NCBI GenBank assembly: GCA_934476235.1
Contig: CAKSNL010000001.1
Location: forward strand, 248,001 to 312,000
From: an uncultured Clostridia bacterium
Lineage (GTDB): Bacteria; Bacillota; Clostridia; CAKSNL01; HGM11501
Direction of reading: 5' to 3'
DNA length: 64,000 nt
Shown: positions 40,791-49,642 of the stretch, one piece after another
Layout: every line of letters starts with the position of its first letter
How positions within the stretch are numbered: position 1 is the first letter of the stretch
Notes under the pieces: generated by a model
The model's database searches: none
Told to the model about the DNA's origin: nothing
What the model saw: only the letters and a program-made list of their open reading frames with translations
Program-made: the position numbers and the translations under genes

Positions 40791-42053
40791 TTAAAGGTGT
40801 CCGAATTTGAATTCTTCCTCTTTGCTTTTATCTTTCGGGATGAGCGCATCGTCAAAGTGAATCATGACGTTGCCCTCCGAAAGGCGCTTCTGCAAAAGGC
40901 TGATGTCAACCTCGGCAATCGGAACGCCCGAATCTATCGCGATGACCGATGCCTCGCCCGCTGCCTGACCGGTGATGATCGCCGGGGGAATAACCCTTAA
41001 GCAGTCCCAGCCCCAGCCGGTCGCGCTTGCCGTTCTTCCGGCGGTAATAAGGTTGTCAAACCCCGATTTTACAAGCGTTCCGTAGGGAATCTCGTAAAGA
41101 CGGTCCTTAATTTCGAAGTCGCCCATCGCGCCTATCGAAGTGTCCGAATGAAGATAGGTTTCATCGCCCGTCAGCGTCGCGTCGCCTATTATGCACCTTG
41201 TCTCCCTGAACTGGCACATCGCAGGCATCTGCATGATATCGCGGCTCTTTCTGTCCTGATTTTTAATCTTCTCTATCGCGTCCTTATGGTTTCTCACAAG
41301 GTAATCGGTGATTTCGTCCGCCGTCGTGCCCTTGTAAAGCGGCACATCGGAAGGCTGGTTCGTGCCGTGAAGGTTGATTCCTCCGCCCGAGAATCCCGCA
41401 TACGCATTTGCAACGTCTCCGGTCTCAATCGCCTTTTTCATGGAATTCATCGTCACGCCGAACATTAAATATGTATAGTAATTCTTGCCGTCGCGGCAGG
41501 GCACTCCCGCACGGTACATAATGTCCGCGTCGCCCGTGGTGTCAACAATGACCTTTGCCTCAAAGTAATCTCGTCCGCCCTTTGAATCCACAATAACGCC
41601 TTCGCAGTGCCCATCCTTCATAATGGGCTTGGAAACAACGGAGTCAAACAAAATGTCAACTCCCTCTTCTTTTAAAAGATTCGTCATGAGCATTGAGAAA
41701 ATAGGTGCCGAATACTTGCAGACGTATCTGGTCTTTGCTCCCTCTCCGGGATCGCCGTTCTTCCACTCGTCGGGAATAGTGTCCCACCCGTACTTAATGG
41801 AGAGGCGCAAAAACTCCTCCGCCATACCTTTTATGATCTGCGTTCCGCGCCCGTTGCACATCGGCACGAAAAGATTGATAAGCCCGATCGTGGCAAGTCC
41901 GCCGAGCGCGACTGTTTTTTCAAGCAGAAGCACTCTTTTGCCGCGGCGCGCCGCCGCAACTGCCGCCGCAACGCCCGCAACTCCGCCGCCCGCAACCAAA
42001 ACGTCATAGCTTCCTTTTAATAAAACCTCTTCGGTTACTGTTACCTTTTTCAT
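40791..42053 (-). CDS. FAD-dependent oxidoreductase (FAD_oxidored type)
   Basis: 420-aa flavoprotein with the dinucleotide-binding motif DVLVAGGGVAGVAAAVAAARRGKRVLLLEK-like start and GLATIGLINLF; later VDTTGDADIMYRAGVPCRD and the C-terminal GRTASATGWGWDCLRVIPP, GQAAGEA are typical of the FAD_oxidored family found near polysaccharide-utilisation genes. ATG at 42053 follows AAGGAG. Substrate unknown; neighbour of GH42 suggests a carbohydrate role, by inference only. Confidence 0.85.
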   Translation of the reverse strand: MKKVTVTEEVLLKGSYDVLVAGGGVAGVAAAVAAARRGKRVLLLEKTVALGGLATIGLINLFVPMCNGRGTQIIKGMAEEFLRLSIKYGWDTIPDEWKNGDPGEGAKTRYVCKYSAPIFSMLMTNLLKEEGVDILFDSVVSKPIMKDGHCEGVIVDSKGGRDYFEAKVIVDTTGDADIMYRAGVPCRDGKNYYTYLMFGVTMNSMKKAIETGDVANAYAGFSGGGINLHGTNQPSDVPLYKGTTADEITDYLVRNHKDAIEKIKNQDRKSRDIMQMPAMCQFRETRCIIGDATLTGDETYLHSDTSIGAMGDFEIKDRLYEIPYGTLVKSGFDNLITAGRTASATGWGWDCLRVIPPAIITGQAAGEASVIAIDSGVPIAEVDISLLQKRLSEGNVMIHFDDALIPKDKSKEEEFKFGHL

Positions 42054-42064
42054 GATTCGCTCCT

Positions 42065-42403
42065 TCATTCCCATGTTTTCCAGACGTCCGGAGCATAGCC
42101 CACGGTTGCCTGTTTTCCATTTCTGACGATGGGAGTCTTAAAAAGCTCGGGATACTCCAAAAGCTCCTGCTCCACCGCGTCACTCTTTTTATATTCGATA
42201 AAGCGGTCCTTATATGCCTTTGAATTCTTATCAATCAGCGCGTCAAATCCTCCGAGAGCCGACTTTACCGAATTATACTCGCCCTTGCTCATCGAATAAC
42301 GAACCACATCGATAAGCTGGTATTTTATTCTGCGCTCTTTAAAATACCGCTCCGCCTTTTTCGTGTCAAAGCACTTTGATTTTCCGAATATCTGTATGTT
42401 CAT
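42065..42403 (-). CDS. ArsC/Spx-family thioredoxin-fold protein
   Basis: 112-aa ArsC/Spx/MgsR family member. FGKSKCFDTKKAERYFKERRIKYQLIDV shows a single active-site cysteine with no CxxC, so it is not a Spx with a redox switch; the later FKTPIVRNGKQATVGY matches the family. Function unclear: either an arsenate-reductase-like enzyme or an RNA-polymerase-binding regulator. ATG at 42403 follows GAGGTGGAT. Confidence 0.8.
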   Translation of the reverse strand: MNIQIFGKSKCFDTKKAERYFKERRIKYQLIDVVRYSMSKGEYNSVKSALGGFDALIDKNSKAYKDRFIEYKKSDAVEQELLEYPELFKTPIVRNGKQATVGYAPDVWKTWE

Positions 42404-42419
42404 ATCCACCTCAAAAAAT

Positions 42420-42443
42420 CACGCCCGCACATGTGCGGGCGTG
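42420..42443 (-). terminator. Terminator after the zinc-ribbon protein gene
   Basis: Perfect 24-base palindrome, stem CACGCCCGCAC with loop AT, then ATTTTTT on the minus strand. Confidence 0.92.
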
Positions 42444-42456
42444 TTTCAAACGGATT

Positions 42457-42870
42457 TTATTCTTCCTTGCCGCACTCTTCGCAATCGCAATCACATTCGA
42501 TCCCGATCTCTTCGCCGCAGTTGGGGCAGGAAACGGTACAGTCGTCGCTTATCGCGTCATACTCAACATAGATGTCGTCGCCGCACTTGGGGCATGTCAT
42601 GAAAATGCCCTCATCGTCGCAGTCATAAAAATCGTCATCCTCGTCCTCGCCGTAGATTTCATCCTCAACATCGGCAAGGTCCTCGTCAACCTCGTTTAAC
42701 TGCTCCTGCATCTCGTCCTGAATGTCAACTACTTCCTCCATTGCGAGAGCGGTATCCTCAAGCATTTCCAAAATAGCGGAGAAAAGCTTACCCTCGTTGG
42801 TCTCCTTATCAAGCTTCATTCCGTCCGCAAGTCCTTTTAAATACTGTGCTTTTTCTGTTAAATAACTCAT
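42457..42870 (-). CDS. CD1247-like protein with acidic coiled coil and C-terminal zinc ribbon
   Basis: 137-aa protein. Residues 1-55 (MSYLTEKAQYLKGLADGMKL) are the CD1247 N-terminal domain conserved in Clostridia; an acidic helical middle region (about 45-90) and then CPKCGDD and CPNCGEE pairs, a zinc ribbon, and a Cys/Asp-rich tail (CDCDCEECG). ATG at 42870 follows GGAGGAATAGCC. Function unknown; linked by position to EF-P. Confidence 0.8.
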   Translation of the reverse strand: MSYLTEKAQYLKGLADGMKLDKETNEGKLFSAILEMLEDTALAMEEVVDIQDEMQEQLNEVDEDLADVEDEIYGEDEDDDFYDCDDEGIFMTCPKCGDDIYVEYDAISDDCTVSCPNCGEEIGIECDCDCEECGKEE

Positions 42871-42916
42871 GGCTATTCCTCCTATCGGTAAATATTGTGC
42901 CATATAAAGAGCAAAA

Positions 42917-43474
42917 TTATGCTCTCTCCATGTACTCTCCGGTTCTTGTATCGATTCTGATCTTATCGCCGATCTCGATAAAAAGGGGCACTGCAACCTC
43001 AGCGCCTGTCTCAACCGTTGCGGGCTTCATAACGTTGGTTGTCGTGTCGCCCTTAAAGCCGGGCTCCGTCGCCGTAATCTCAAGAGTAACGAAGTTCTGA
43101 GGCTCGACCGCAAAAACATTGCCCTTATAGGAAAGTATCGTTACGGTGTCGTTCTCCTTAACGAACTTGAGCGCGTCACCCAAAGTGTCCTTTCCCAAAG
43201 GCTCCTGCTCATAGGTCTCGGGATCCATGAAGTAGAAAAGATCCCCGTCTGAATAAAGGTACTGCATCTCTTTTCTCTCGATGTGCGCCTTTTCGAATTT
43301 TTCGGTGGGGTTAAAGGTTTTCTCAACCACACCGCCGGAAATAACGTTTCTGATCTTGGTGCGGACAAATGCCGCGCCCTTTCCGGGTTTAACGTGCTGG
43401 AATTCTATTATACGGTATACGTTACCGTCCATTTCAAATGTAACGCCGTTTCTGAATTCACCTGCAGATATCAT
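42917..43474 (-). CDS. efp: Elongation factor P
   Basis: 185-aa translation factor that relieves ribosome stalling at polyproline. KOW-like N domain with the loop HVKPGKGAAFVRTK (Lys32 at the tip), then two OB domains ending GEYMERA. Lysine at the tip may stay unmodified or be modified as in Firmicutes; no epmA/B seen. ATG with AAAGGATG. Confidence 0.97.
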   Translation of the reverse strand: MISAGEFRNGVTFEMDGNVYRIIEFQHVKPGKGAAFVRTKIRNVISGGVVEKTFNPTEKFEKAHIERKEMQYLYSDGDLFYFMDPETYEQEPLGKDTLGDALKFVKENDTVTILSYKGNVFAVEPQNFVTLEITATEPGFKGDTTTNVMKPATVETGAEVAVPLFIEIGDKIRIDTRTGEYMERA

Positions 43475-43508
43475 TGGTTATCATCCTTTCTTAAAACATC
43501 TCTTTTAT

Positions 43509-43537
43509 ATTGTATAATAAACTAAAGAGAATTTCAA
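43509..43537 (-). promoter_or_regulatory. Sigma-A promoter of efp
   Basis: Minus-strand TTGAAA (43532-43537), 17-bp spacer, TACAAT (43509-43514). Confidence 0.7.
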
Positions 43538-43571
43538 GTCTTTTTTAAAATTTTTCCAAAGTCTATAAAGT

Positions 43572-44609
43572 CTATATTATAATAAGCTCCTTGGTGACCT
43601 TGTTTAAGTCCTCGCAACCGCCCTTTTTAACCACCGTCAGATCCTCTGTTCTCACTCCGAACCTTTCGGGAATGTATATTCCGGGCTCAATCGTAAGCGT
43701 CATATTTTCCTTTAAGACCGTGTCCGACCTTTTGGATGCAGTCGGCTCCTCATGAATGAAAAGCCCGACTCCGTGACCCGTTGAGTGGATGAAATATTCT
43801 TCGTATCCGGCGTCTTTAATCACGTCTCTTGCCGCCGCGTCCACTTCTTTTCCGGTCGCGCCCTCTTTAACCGTGCCGAGCGCGGCAATGTGGGCGGACT
43901 TTACGACCTCATAAATTTCCCTCTCAAAATCGGGCACGTTCCCGAATCCGACCGTCCTTGTCATGTCCGACGCGTAGCCCGAGAGCATGCACCCGAAGTC
44001 GCACACCGCTATCTGACCGGATTCTATCACCCTGTCCGACGCGGTCGCATGCGGCATCGCCCCGTATTTTCCGGAAGCGACGATAGTGTCAAACGACGTT
44101 TTCGCGGCTCCGTTTTTTCTCATATAGCTTTCGATAAGGCACGCCGCCTCAAGCTCCGTCATTCCGACATGAGCGTTATTTACAAAGTGCATAAACGCCG
44201 CCTCGGAAAGCTCCTCGGAAAGTTTTATCTTCTTGATTTCGCCTTCATCCTTCACCGCTCTCAGCCCTTTTATATATTTCCCCGCAGGGAAAAAGCTTAA
44301 AAAAGCGGTGAACCGTGCCATAGAGGCAACCGTCATATGCTCCTCTTCGATGCCGACCTCTTTTATTCCAAGGTCGCCCGTTACCTTTTTAAGGCTTCCC
44401 AAAGCGTCCGTATCGTATACCGAAAAGCCTTCTGCCTCCTCCTTCGCCTGGAGCGTATAGCGCGTATCCGTGAACAGTCCGCGAAAACCGTCCGCAATCA
44501 AAAGAAAGCTGTCCCCTCCGGTGAATCCGGAAAAATAGAACACATTCTCGTCAGACGTTATAAGGCAGGCTCTCCCCGTTTCTTTTAAAAGGCGTTCGCA
44601 TCTTTCCAT
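43572..44609 (-). CDS. Xaa-Pro aminopeptidase (M24)
   Basis: 345-aa metallopeptidase of the pita-bread fold. N-terminal creatinase-like domain to about 125, then catalytic domain with metal ligands CDFGCMLSGYASDMTRT, HSTGHGVGLFIHE, TIEPGIYIP and VRTEDL. ATG at 44609 (MERCERLLKET) with AAGG at 10 bases is preferred over an upstream TTG inside glmM. It overlaps the end of glmM. PepQ/YpdF-like role in peptide use. Confidence 0.9.
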   Translation of the reverse strand: MERCERLLKETGRACLITSDENVFYFSGFTGGDSFLLIADGFRGLFTDTRYTLQAKEEAEGFSVYDTDALGSLKKVTGDLGIKEVGIEEEHMTVASMARFTAFLSFFPAGKYIKGLRAVKDEGEIKKIKLSEELSEAAFMHFVNNAHVGMTELEAACLIESYMRKNGAAKTSFDTIVASGKYGAMPHATASDRVIESGQIAVCDFGCMLSGYASDMTRTVGFGNVPDFEREIYEVVKSAHIAALGTVKEGATGKEVDAAARDVIKDAGYEEYFIHSTGHGVGLFIHEEPTASKRSDTVLKENMTLTIEPGIYIPERFGVRTEDLTVVKKGGCEDLNKVTKELIII

Positions 44610-44610
44610 C

Positions 44611-45966
44611 TTATTTTGCCTTGCTTTCAATAAGCTCTGCGATACGGCGGCAGTATCCGTCTATCATTTCCTGGTCGGAGCCCTCTATCATAACGCGTAT
44701 CAAAGGCTCTGTACCGGACGGGCGGATGAGCACTCTGCCCGAGCCGGAAAGCGCGGTCTTTGTCTCCTCGATGATCGACGATATCTCCTCATCCGTCTGC
44801 CATATATCCTTTTTATTCTTATCCGCCAGCTTCGCGTTGAAAAGTGACTGCGGAAGAATTTTTATAACGCCGGCAAGCTCGGAAAGCTTCTTTCCCGATT
44901 CCTTTAATATAGAGGAAAGCACGATCGCGGAAACGAGTCCGTCCCCCGTCGTGTTATAGTCAAGCATTATTATGTGACCGGACTGCTCTCCGCCTATGGA
45001 GTAGCCCTCCTTTAACATTTCCTCAAGCACGTATCTGTCGCCGACCTTTGTTTTCGGAACATTTATTCCGTTCTCCTCGCCGAAAATCGAAAGTCCCAGA
45101 TTGCTCATTACCGTTGCGACGACCGCGTTCTTTTTAAGTCTTCCCTTTTCCTTTAAGTAAAGCGCGCATATCGCCATGATCTCGTCGCCGTCAACCACCT
45201 TGCCGTTCTCGTCCACCGCAAGCATCCTGTCCGCGTCGCCGTCAAAGGCAAGTCCTATGTCGCACCCGTTTTTCTTCACAAAGTCCGAAAGGCTTTCCAT
45301 ATGAGTAGACCCGCAATTATAGTTTATATTTATTCCGTCGGGATCGTTGTGTATCGTAATGACCTCGGCTCCGAGCTTTTCAAACGCCGCGGGGCTTGTG
45401 TAGCTTGATGCGCCGCACGCCGTGTCAAGCGCGATCTTCATTCCAGAAAGGCTGGCGGTCGACGCCGTAAGCGCAAATTTCACATACTCGTCCGCCGCAT
45501 TATCCATTTCCTCGACTCTGCCTATATCTCCGGCAACGGGCTCCGGAACTCCCGCCATACCGCTTCCGATAACGCTCTCTATTTCGTCCTCAATATCATC
45601 GCTCAATTTATAGCCCTTATTGTTGAAAAATTTTATTCCGTTAAACTCAAAGGGATTGTGCGACGCGGAAATAACGACTCCCGCATCCGCATTCATTTTC
45701 CGTGCAAGGTATGCCACCGCCGGAGTCGGGATAACGCCGAGCCTTACGGCTTTCGCGCCGGTTGAGCATATTCCCGCGATCAAAGCCGCCTCCAGCATAT
45801 CGCCGGACGCTCTTGTGTCCTTTCCGACCAAAATTACGCTTTTATGATTATTTTCCCTGGAAAGCACGTATGATCCCGCTCTTCCCAGGTCATATGCCAT
45901 TTTCGCATCAAGCTCTTTTGAGTTTGCAATTCCTCTCACACCGTCGGTTCCGAAAAGTCTTCCCAT
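44611..45966 (-). CDS. glmM: Phosphoglucosamine mutase
   Basis: 451-aa enzyme converting glucosamine-6-P to glucosamine-1-P for peptidoglycan precursors. Active-site serine in GVVISASHNPFEFNG (Ser102), metal loop AFDGDADRML, sugar loop GGEQSGHII and phosphate-binding GSGRVLIRPSGTEPLIRVM. Normal length. Confidence 0.96.
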   Translation of the reverse strand: MGRLFGTDGVRGIANSKELDAKMAYDLGRAGSYVLSRENNHKSVILVGKDTRASGDMLEAALIAGICSTGAKAVRLGVIPTPAVAYLARKMNADAGVVISASHNPFEFNGIKFFNNKGYKLSDDIEDEIESVIGSGMAGVPEPVAGDIGRVEEMDNAADEYVKFALTASTASLSGMKIALDTACGASSYTSPAAFEKLGAEVITIHNDPDGININYNCGSTHMESLSDFVKKNGCDIGLAFDGDADRMLAVDENGKVVDGDEIMAICALYLKEKGRLKKNAVVATVMSNLGLSIFGEENGINVPKTKVGDRYVLEEMLKEGYSIGGEQSGHIIMLDYNTTGDGLVSAIVLSSILKESGKKLSELAGVIKILPQSLFNAKLADKNKKDIWQTDEEISSIIEETKTALSGSGRVLIRPSGTEPLIRVMIEGSDQEMIDGYCRRIAELIESKAK

Positions 45967-45967
45967 T

Positions 45968-46465
45968 TCATCTACCTTCCTTTTTCACAAAATATTTCTT
46001 TTTAAGATACAAAGCAAGCGGGCACCCGGCTACAGTAACCACCGCCAGCTCGCCCAGAGCAATATACATAAACCATATCCAGAAGCTTTCCTCCGCTCCC
46101 GTTGCAAAGCGCATTTCCGCCGCGATTATAAATGACGAAAGCGCCGGGCAGATACTCGATAAGAAAAGGCTCAGCTTTTCGTTTTTTATTTTTCTGAATA
46201 TCACCATCAAAAAGAACGCAAAGGCGCTTGCGAGCGTTCCGAACACCACGTCAACCATTCCGCCCGTTCCGAAAAGGTTGGCGAGCGCGCACCCGACCAA
46301 AAGACCCGGAATGTACGACGGGTCAAACCACACCAAAAGCGTCATCAATTCCGACATACGGAACTGAACCATGCCGTATGACAGCGGATAGCTCAAAAGA
46401 GTTAAGACAACATAAAGCGCGGCGGTAATCGCCGACCGCGCGATAAACTCGGTTTTTTTCTTCAT
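45968..46465 (-). CDS. QueT-like transporter (ECF S-component type)
   Basis: 165-aa membrane protein with five to six hydrophobic segments; SAITAALYVVLTLLSYPLSYGMVQFRMSE near the N terminus matches the QueT family (queuosine-precursor ECF S-components). No energising EcfAT genes here, as usual for group II modules. No preQ1 riboswitch was seen in the short leader, so the substrate is a family-level guess. ATG at 46465 with GAGGT. Confidence 0.82.
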   Translation of the reverse strand: MKKKTEFIARSAITAALYVVLTLLSYPLSYGMVQFRMSELMTLLVWFDPSYIPGLLVGCALANLFGTGGMVDVVFGTLASAFAFFLMVIFRKIKNEKLSLFLSSICPALSSFIIAAEMRFATGAEESFWIWFMYIALGELAVVTVAGCPLALYLKKKYFVKKEGR

Positions 46466-46495
46466 TTTATACGACCTCACTATGTATCGGAATTC

Positions 46496-46524
46496 ATTAT
46501 AACACAAAATTGCTGTTTAGGCAA
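46496..46524 (-). promoter_or_regulatory. Sigma-A promoter of the QueT-like gene
   Basis: Minus-strand TTGCCT (46519-46524), 17-bp spacer, TATAAT (46496-46501). Confidence 0.7.
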
Positions 46525-46551
46525 CTAAAATTTGCACTTTTTCAATCATTC

Positions 46552-47718
46552 TTATTCTTCAGTCTCTATTAGACCGAGCTCTGAGAGAAGCTCATGCGCT
46601 CCCTCTGCCGTACTTTTACCAATATCCTTATTTATCTTAAGCTCGTTTACGCTCCTTTTTATTCCGCCGAAAAAGATGAGCTTTAACCACCTTATGACCT
46701 CGTAAAGCGGCAAAAGTGCCTTCTTCCCGTCAAGCGTCGGATAGTGATAGCGCATGGTCTCATAAGGCAGCCAGATCCTTGAAAGAGCATACCTTATCTT
46801 TCCTCCGCCCTTTTCGGTCTGCCTTGCAAGCACCTTGTTTTCCATGTTCCCGTATACGCCGCCCGAAACGACATATTCCTCCAGCGCCTTTGTAACTTCG
46901 TCATGCTCTTTTCCTTCAAACCACACGCGGGAAAGCTTTTTTGCCGACTCCGAAAAGCTTAAAAGCCCGCCTTCTTTAAGGAGCGCTTTTTCCTTTTCCT
47001 CATCATATCCCCCGCGGCGGTCAAGTATCCAAAGGTCAAGAAACGGTCTTATACCGCATCCTCCGTTCATTATATGCTTTGCCATATGGGCAATATGGTA
47101 GTAATAAAACATTTCCTCCGTCATAAGATATTCGCTTGTTGTCCCGACCCTTAAAGCACTGTCAAAAATCCTTGAAAACGGCTTTTCTGCATTTGCCGCC
47201 TCATTTTCCTTAAAAAGCCTGTAATGAAGCTCTACATGCACATTGTTCTGCGAAATAAACTGTATATCGTGCGAGCCCTTGGGCTTATAGTAGCACCCGA
47301 AAAGCTCCTTTAATGCGTCCGCCGCGATTTTTAAGTCCTCCTCACGGACAAGCACGTCAATATCGGAGCTGGTCCTCATCCACGGCTCCGGGTAACAGTT
47401 CATCATTACCGCGCCCTTTAACGGGATAAAATCGATGCCCTTTCCGTTAAAGCATTTTTTAATGTTCGAAAGCTCATAAGACAGTTTGCCGTTTCGGTAG
47501 ACCGCCGTGAATACCGCCCTCTCGAAAGCGTCTTTTATCTCTCCGTCTTTAAGCATGCCGTTTTCCTTCAGTGCAGCACCCGTTATATGCGCGATATCGT
47601 GAGCCATGGAAAGGCTGTAAAGCCCGGAAAGCTCCTCATCATTGAAAGAAATACTGATTTTTTCCTTTTTTAAATATGCTGAAAGAAGGTATGTAAGTTT
47701 TTTCACCGCTGAATCCAT
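46552..47718 (-). CDS. Nucleotidyltransferase-fold protein (NTP_transf_5 type)
   Basis: 388-aa protein with the NTP_transf_5 domain. GIDFIPLKGAVMMNCYPEPWMRTSSDIDVLV (about 92-122) supplies the D-x-D metal motif. Members lie near polysaccharide or peptide clusters; no such cluster surrounds this copy. Reaction unknown. Terminates before the SASP region and has its own promoter. Confidence 0.8.
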   Translation of the reverse strand: MDSAVKKLTYLLSAYLKKEKISISFNDEELSGLYSLSMAHDIAHITGAALKENGMLKDGEIKDAFERAVFTAVYRNGKLSYELSNIKKCFNGKGIDFIPLKGAVMMNCYPEPWMRTSSDIDVLVREEDLKIAADALKELFGCYYKPKGSHDIQFISQNNVHVELHYRLFKENEAANAEKPFSRIFDSALRVGTTSEYLMTEEMFYYYHIAHMAKHIMNGGCGIRPFLDLWILDRRGGYDEEKEKALLKEGGLLSFSESAKKLSRVWFEGKEHDEVTKALEEYVVSGGVYGNMENKVLARQTEKGGGKIRYALSRIWLPYETMRYHYPTLDGKKALLPLYEVIRWLKLIFFGGIKRSVNELKINKDIGKSTAEGAHELLSELGLIETEE

Positions 47719-47752
47719 ATGCCGATTATCCTTTCAAAACGAATCTCATAAT

Positions 47753-47781
47753 ATTTTACACTATTTTCCCTTAAAAATCAA
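47753..47781 (-). promoter_or_regulatory. Sigma-A promoter of the nucleotidyltransferase gene
   Basis: Minus-strand TTGATT (47776-47781), 17-bp spacer, TAAAAT (47753-47758). Confidence 0.65.
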
Positions 47782-47794
47782 TGCTTTAATAAAT

Positions 47795-47831
47795 AAAAAC
47801 CTCCGCGATGCGATGCAAAGCGGAGGTTTTT
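47795..47831. terminator. Terminator of the SASP gene
   Basis: 12-bp stem AAAAACCTCCGC/GCGGAGGTTTTT, 13-base loop, T-rich 3' arm. Confidence 0.85.
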
Positions 47832-47855
47832 ATTTAAAGACACCTTTGTCTTAAA

Positions 47856-48047
47856 TTACTTCATGGACTCTTCGTAAGACTTAATCATCTTCTTAACCAT
47901 CTGACCGCCGACAGAACCGTTCTCTCTTGCGGTAAGATCGCCGTTGTAACCCTGCTTAAGGTTTACACCTACCTCTGTAGCGCATTCCATCTTGAATTTA
48001 TCAAGAGCAGCCTTCGCTTCAGGTACGAGCTTCTTATTTCTTGTCAT
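47856..48047 (-). CDS. Alpha/beta-type small acid-soluble spore protein
   Basis: 63-aa spore DNA-binding protein. The family signatures are both present: KFKMECATEVGVNL (with the GPR cleavage site E-V/A-G) and YNGDLTARENGSVGGQMVKKMI. Start ATG at 48047 (MTRNKKLVPEAK) has GGAGG 8 bases upstream; the GTG three codons earlier overlaps the SD. Made in the forespore, it protects spore DNA and is degraded by GPR at germination. Confidence 0.95.
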   Translation of the reverse strand: MTRNKKLVPEAKAALDKFKMECATEVGVNLKQGYNGDLTARENGSVGGQMVKKMIKSYEESMK

Positions 48048-48078
48048 GTTTTTCACCTCCTGTTACTTGGTACACTAC

Positions 48079-48108
48079 TATTGTGCTCCCAAAAGAGGTT
48101 TTTAATCA
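48079..48108 (-). promoter_or_regulatory. Possible forespore (sigma-G type) promoter of the SASP gene
   Basis: TGATTA (48103-48108), 17-bp spacer, CACAATA (48079-48085) on the minus strand; resembles TGAATA...CATACTA. No sigma-A promoter is seen. Confidence 0.5.
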
Positions 48109-48123
48109 TGTAAAATTTGTAAG

Positions 48124-48807
48124 TCAGCTGTAAATAAGAAGCGGAAATATTTTTTTGACCGTGCAAAGCGTTTCATCGTCCGGCGGAATGTGAATGAATA
48201 TCTTTTCGGGCGACAGTGAGATAAGCAGTGCCAAAAGCCTGTCGCCCTCGGTGAAAAAGCCCTCCTCACCGAAAAGCTCCCCGTCCGGGTCATCGATTTT
48301 ATTTCCGTTTTCGTCAAACACGCTATAGGCGTAAATATGCGCTTCTCTGACAGAGCTTTTTTTGCTCTCAACAAAATTTTTTATTTCACGGCAGCTTCTT
48401 TCATATTCGCGATCCACTATAACTTCGCCGAACGCCGCGTTGACCCCCAGAAACAAAAGATTCTCGTAGTCTGACAGTCTGAAATGAAGAAATCCCTCAA
48501 AATTCAGCGTCTCGTTTTCGTAAAAGCATTTTGAAAGCTCATCTCCGATGGCTTTTTTCCTTGCCTGATACGAAAGTCCCGGGCTTGATAAAAAAAACTC
48601 CTCCGCTTTTTCTGCGGTTTGTTCATAATCGCTTCCCGATAAAAAAGCGCACATCTCGGAAATTATAATGGGCTCTTCATAAAGTATCACATAATCCGAG
48701 AGCGCCGAAAGCGCCTTTTCCTCATCTGTGACGAGTCCGTCCTCCGCTATGCTTTCTCCGGCAAGCTCCCTTGCCGCAGGCGGAATTCCGGTAATAAACC
48801 GTGTCAA
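48124..48807 (-). CDS. YtxC-like sporulation protein
   Basis: 227-aa protein resembling the YtxC family. FYENETLNFEGFLHFRLSDYENLL matches the family's conserved GF-x-x-FRL-x-x-Y motif. In Bacillus the gene is under sporulation control, role poorly defined. It lies between a SASP and a GME-fold-like gene. Confidence 0.65.
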   Translation of the reverse strand: MTRFITGIPPAARELAGESIAEDGLVTDEEKALSALSDYVILYEEPIIISEMCAFLSGSDYEQTAEKAEEFFLSSPGLSYQARKKAIGDELSKCFYENETLNFEGFLHFRLSDYENLLFLGVNAAFGEVIVDREYERSCREIKNFVESKKSSVREAHIYAYSVFDENGNKIDDPDGELFGEEGFFTEGDRLLALLISLSPEKIFIHIPPDDETLCTVKKIFPLLIYS

Positions 48808-48831
48808 GGCTTCACCTGTCTTTCCTTATTA

Positions 48832-49524
48832 TTACGCTATGGCAATTACAGAGCCGATATCAGTCAGCGGATAATCGCCTGTCAGCGCCGAAACCGAATA
48901 CTTTTCAAGAAAAAGCATTATTTTTTCATAATCGTCCCTGTCAGATATTCTTCCGTTAAACCAAAGCTTTTTATTCCCGATAAGCCCCGCCGCTCCGCCG
49001 ATAAATCCATAGCCGTATCCGGGAAGGCGGATTTTTCCGGGCTTTAGCAAAAGCACATCCATAAAATCGGAAAGCTTTTTGTATATCCCGAAATCCTCCG
49101 TCATCACGGCGTTTTCCGAGACCGGGCAGATGCTGCACTTTGCATAGCCCTGCTTCACATTTATAAACGTAAATTCACTTTTTAAAATGTCTAAAAGAAC
49201 CTTATCGGTTATTTTTTCGTTTGCGACCGCAAAATGCGAAAAAACGGCGGCGCAGTACGCCGCGTCATAAGGATACGGGCTTTTTAATGCCGTTTTTCCC
49301 CTTATTAACTCTGCCCCGGGAAGTTTATTAACATAATATTCAAACGCATTGTCCGCCGTTACAAATCTTTTGCCTCCGAGATGGCAGACCGAAAGGTCGG
49401 CATGATGCCGCACCCTTTCTTCCACCTCATTTAAAAGCACAGGCTTAATATTTCCGATTTCGCCCGACGCTATTATAAATTTTGCGTCGCGGTCCGGAAT
49501 CAGGGCATTTTTGAAAAAATCCAT
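48832..49524 (-). CDS. DUF6873-like GME-fold protein
   Basis: 230-aa protein resembling the guanidine-modifying-enzyme fold proteins found next to sporulation genes in Clostridia. It has HHADLSVCHLGGKRF near residue 40, KQGYAKCSICPVSENAVMTEDFGIYK (about 124-150) and GYGFIGGAAGLIGNKKLWFNG. No clear catalytic triad assigned. ATG at 49524 with GAGGATATGTGTG. Confidence 0.55.
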   Translation of the reverse strand: MDFFKNALIPDRDAKFIIASGEIGNIKPVLLNEVEERVRHHADLSVCHLGGKRFVTADNAFEYYVNKLPGAELIRGKTALKSPYPYDAAYCAAVFSHFAVANEKITDKVLLDILKSEFTFINVKQGYAKCSICPVSENAVMTEDFGIYKKLSDFMDVLLLKPGKIRLPGYGYGFIGGAAGLIGNKKLWFNGRISDRDDYEKIMLFLEKYSVSALTGDYPLTDIGSVIAIA

Positions 49525-49596
49525 CACACATATCCTCGTTTTTCATAATATAAAGTATCGGAGATGCTAAAAAAGCCCTCTCCGTTTATATAGCTT

Positions 49597-49621
49597 CTCC
49601 GGCAGAAAAGCTCTGCCGGAG
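49597..49621 (+). promoter_or_regulatory. Hairpin upstream of the LysM-GH18 gene
   Basis: Perfect 10-bp stem CTCCGGCAGA/TCTGCCGGAG, 5-base loop, ending about 20 bases before the TTG start. The 3' side lies close to the SD AAGGGAAGTG, so it may affect translation or be an mRNA stabiliser. Confidence 0.45.
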
Positions 49622-49642
49622 AGGCAAAGGGAAGTGATTTTT

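Noticed and set aside
46466..46495. PreQ1 riboswitch before the QueT-like gene.
   Set aside because: Only about 35 bases lie between the promoter and the start, and no preQ1-I aptamer motif is visible.
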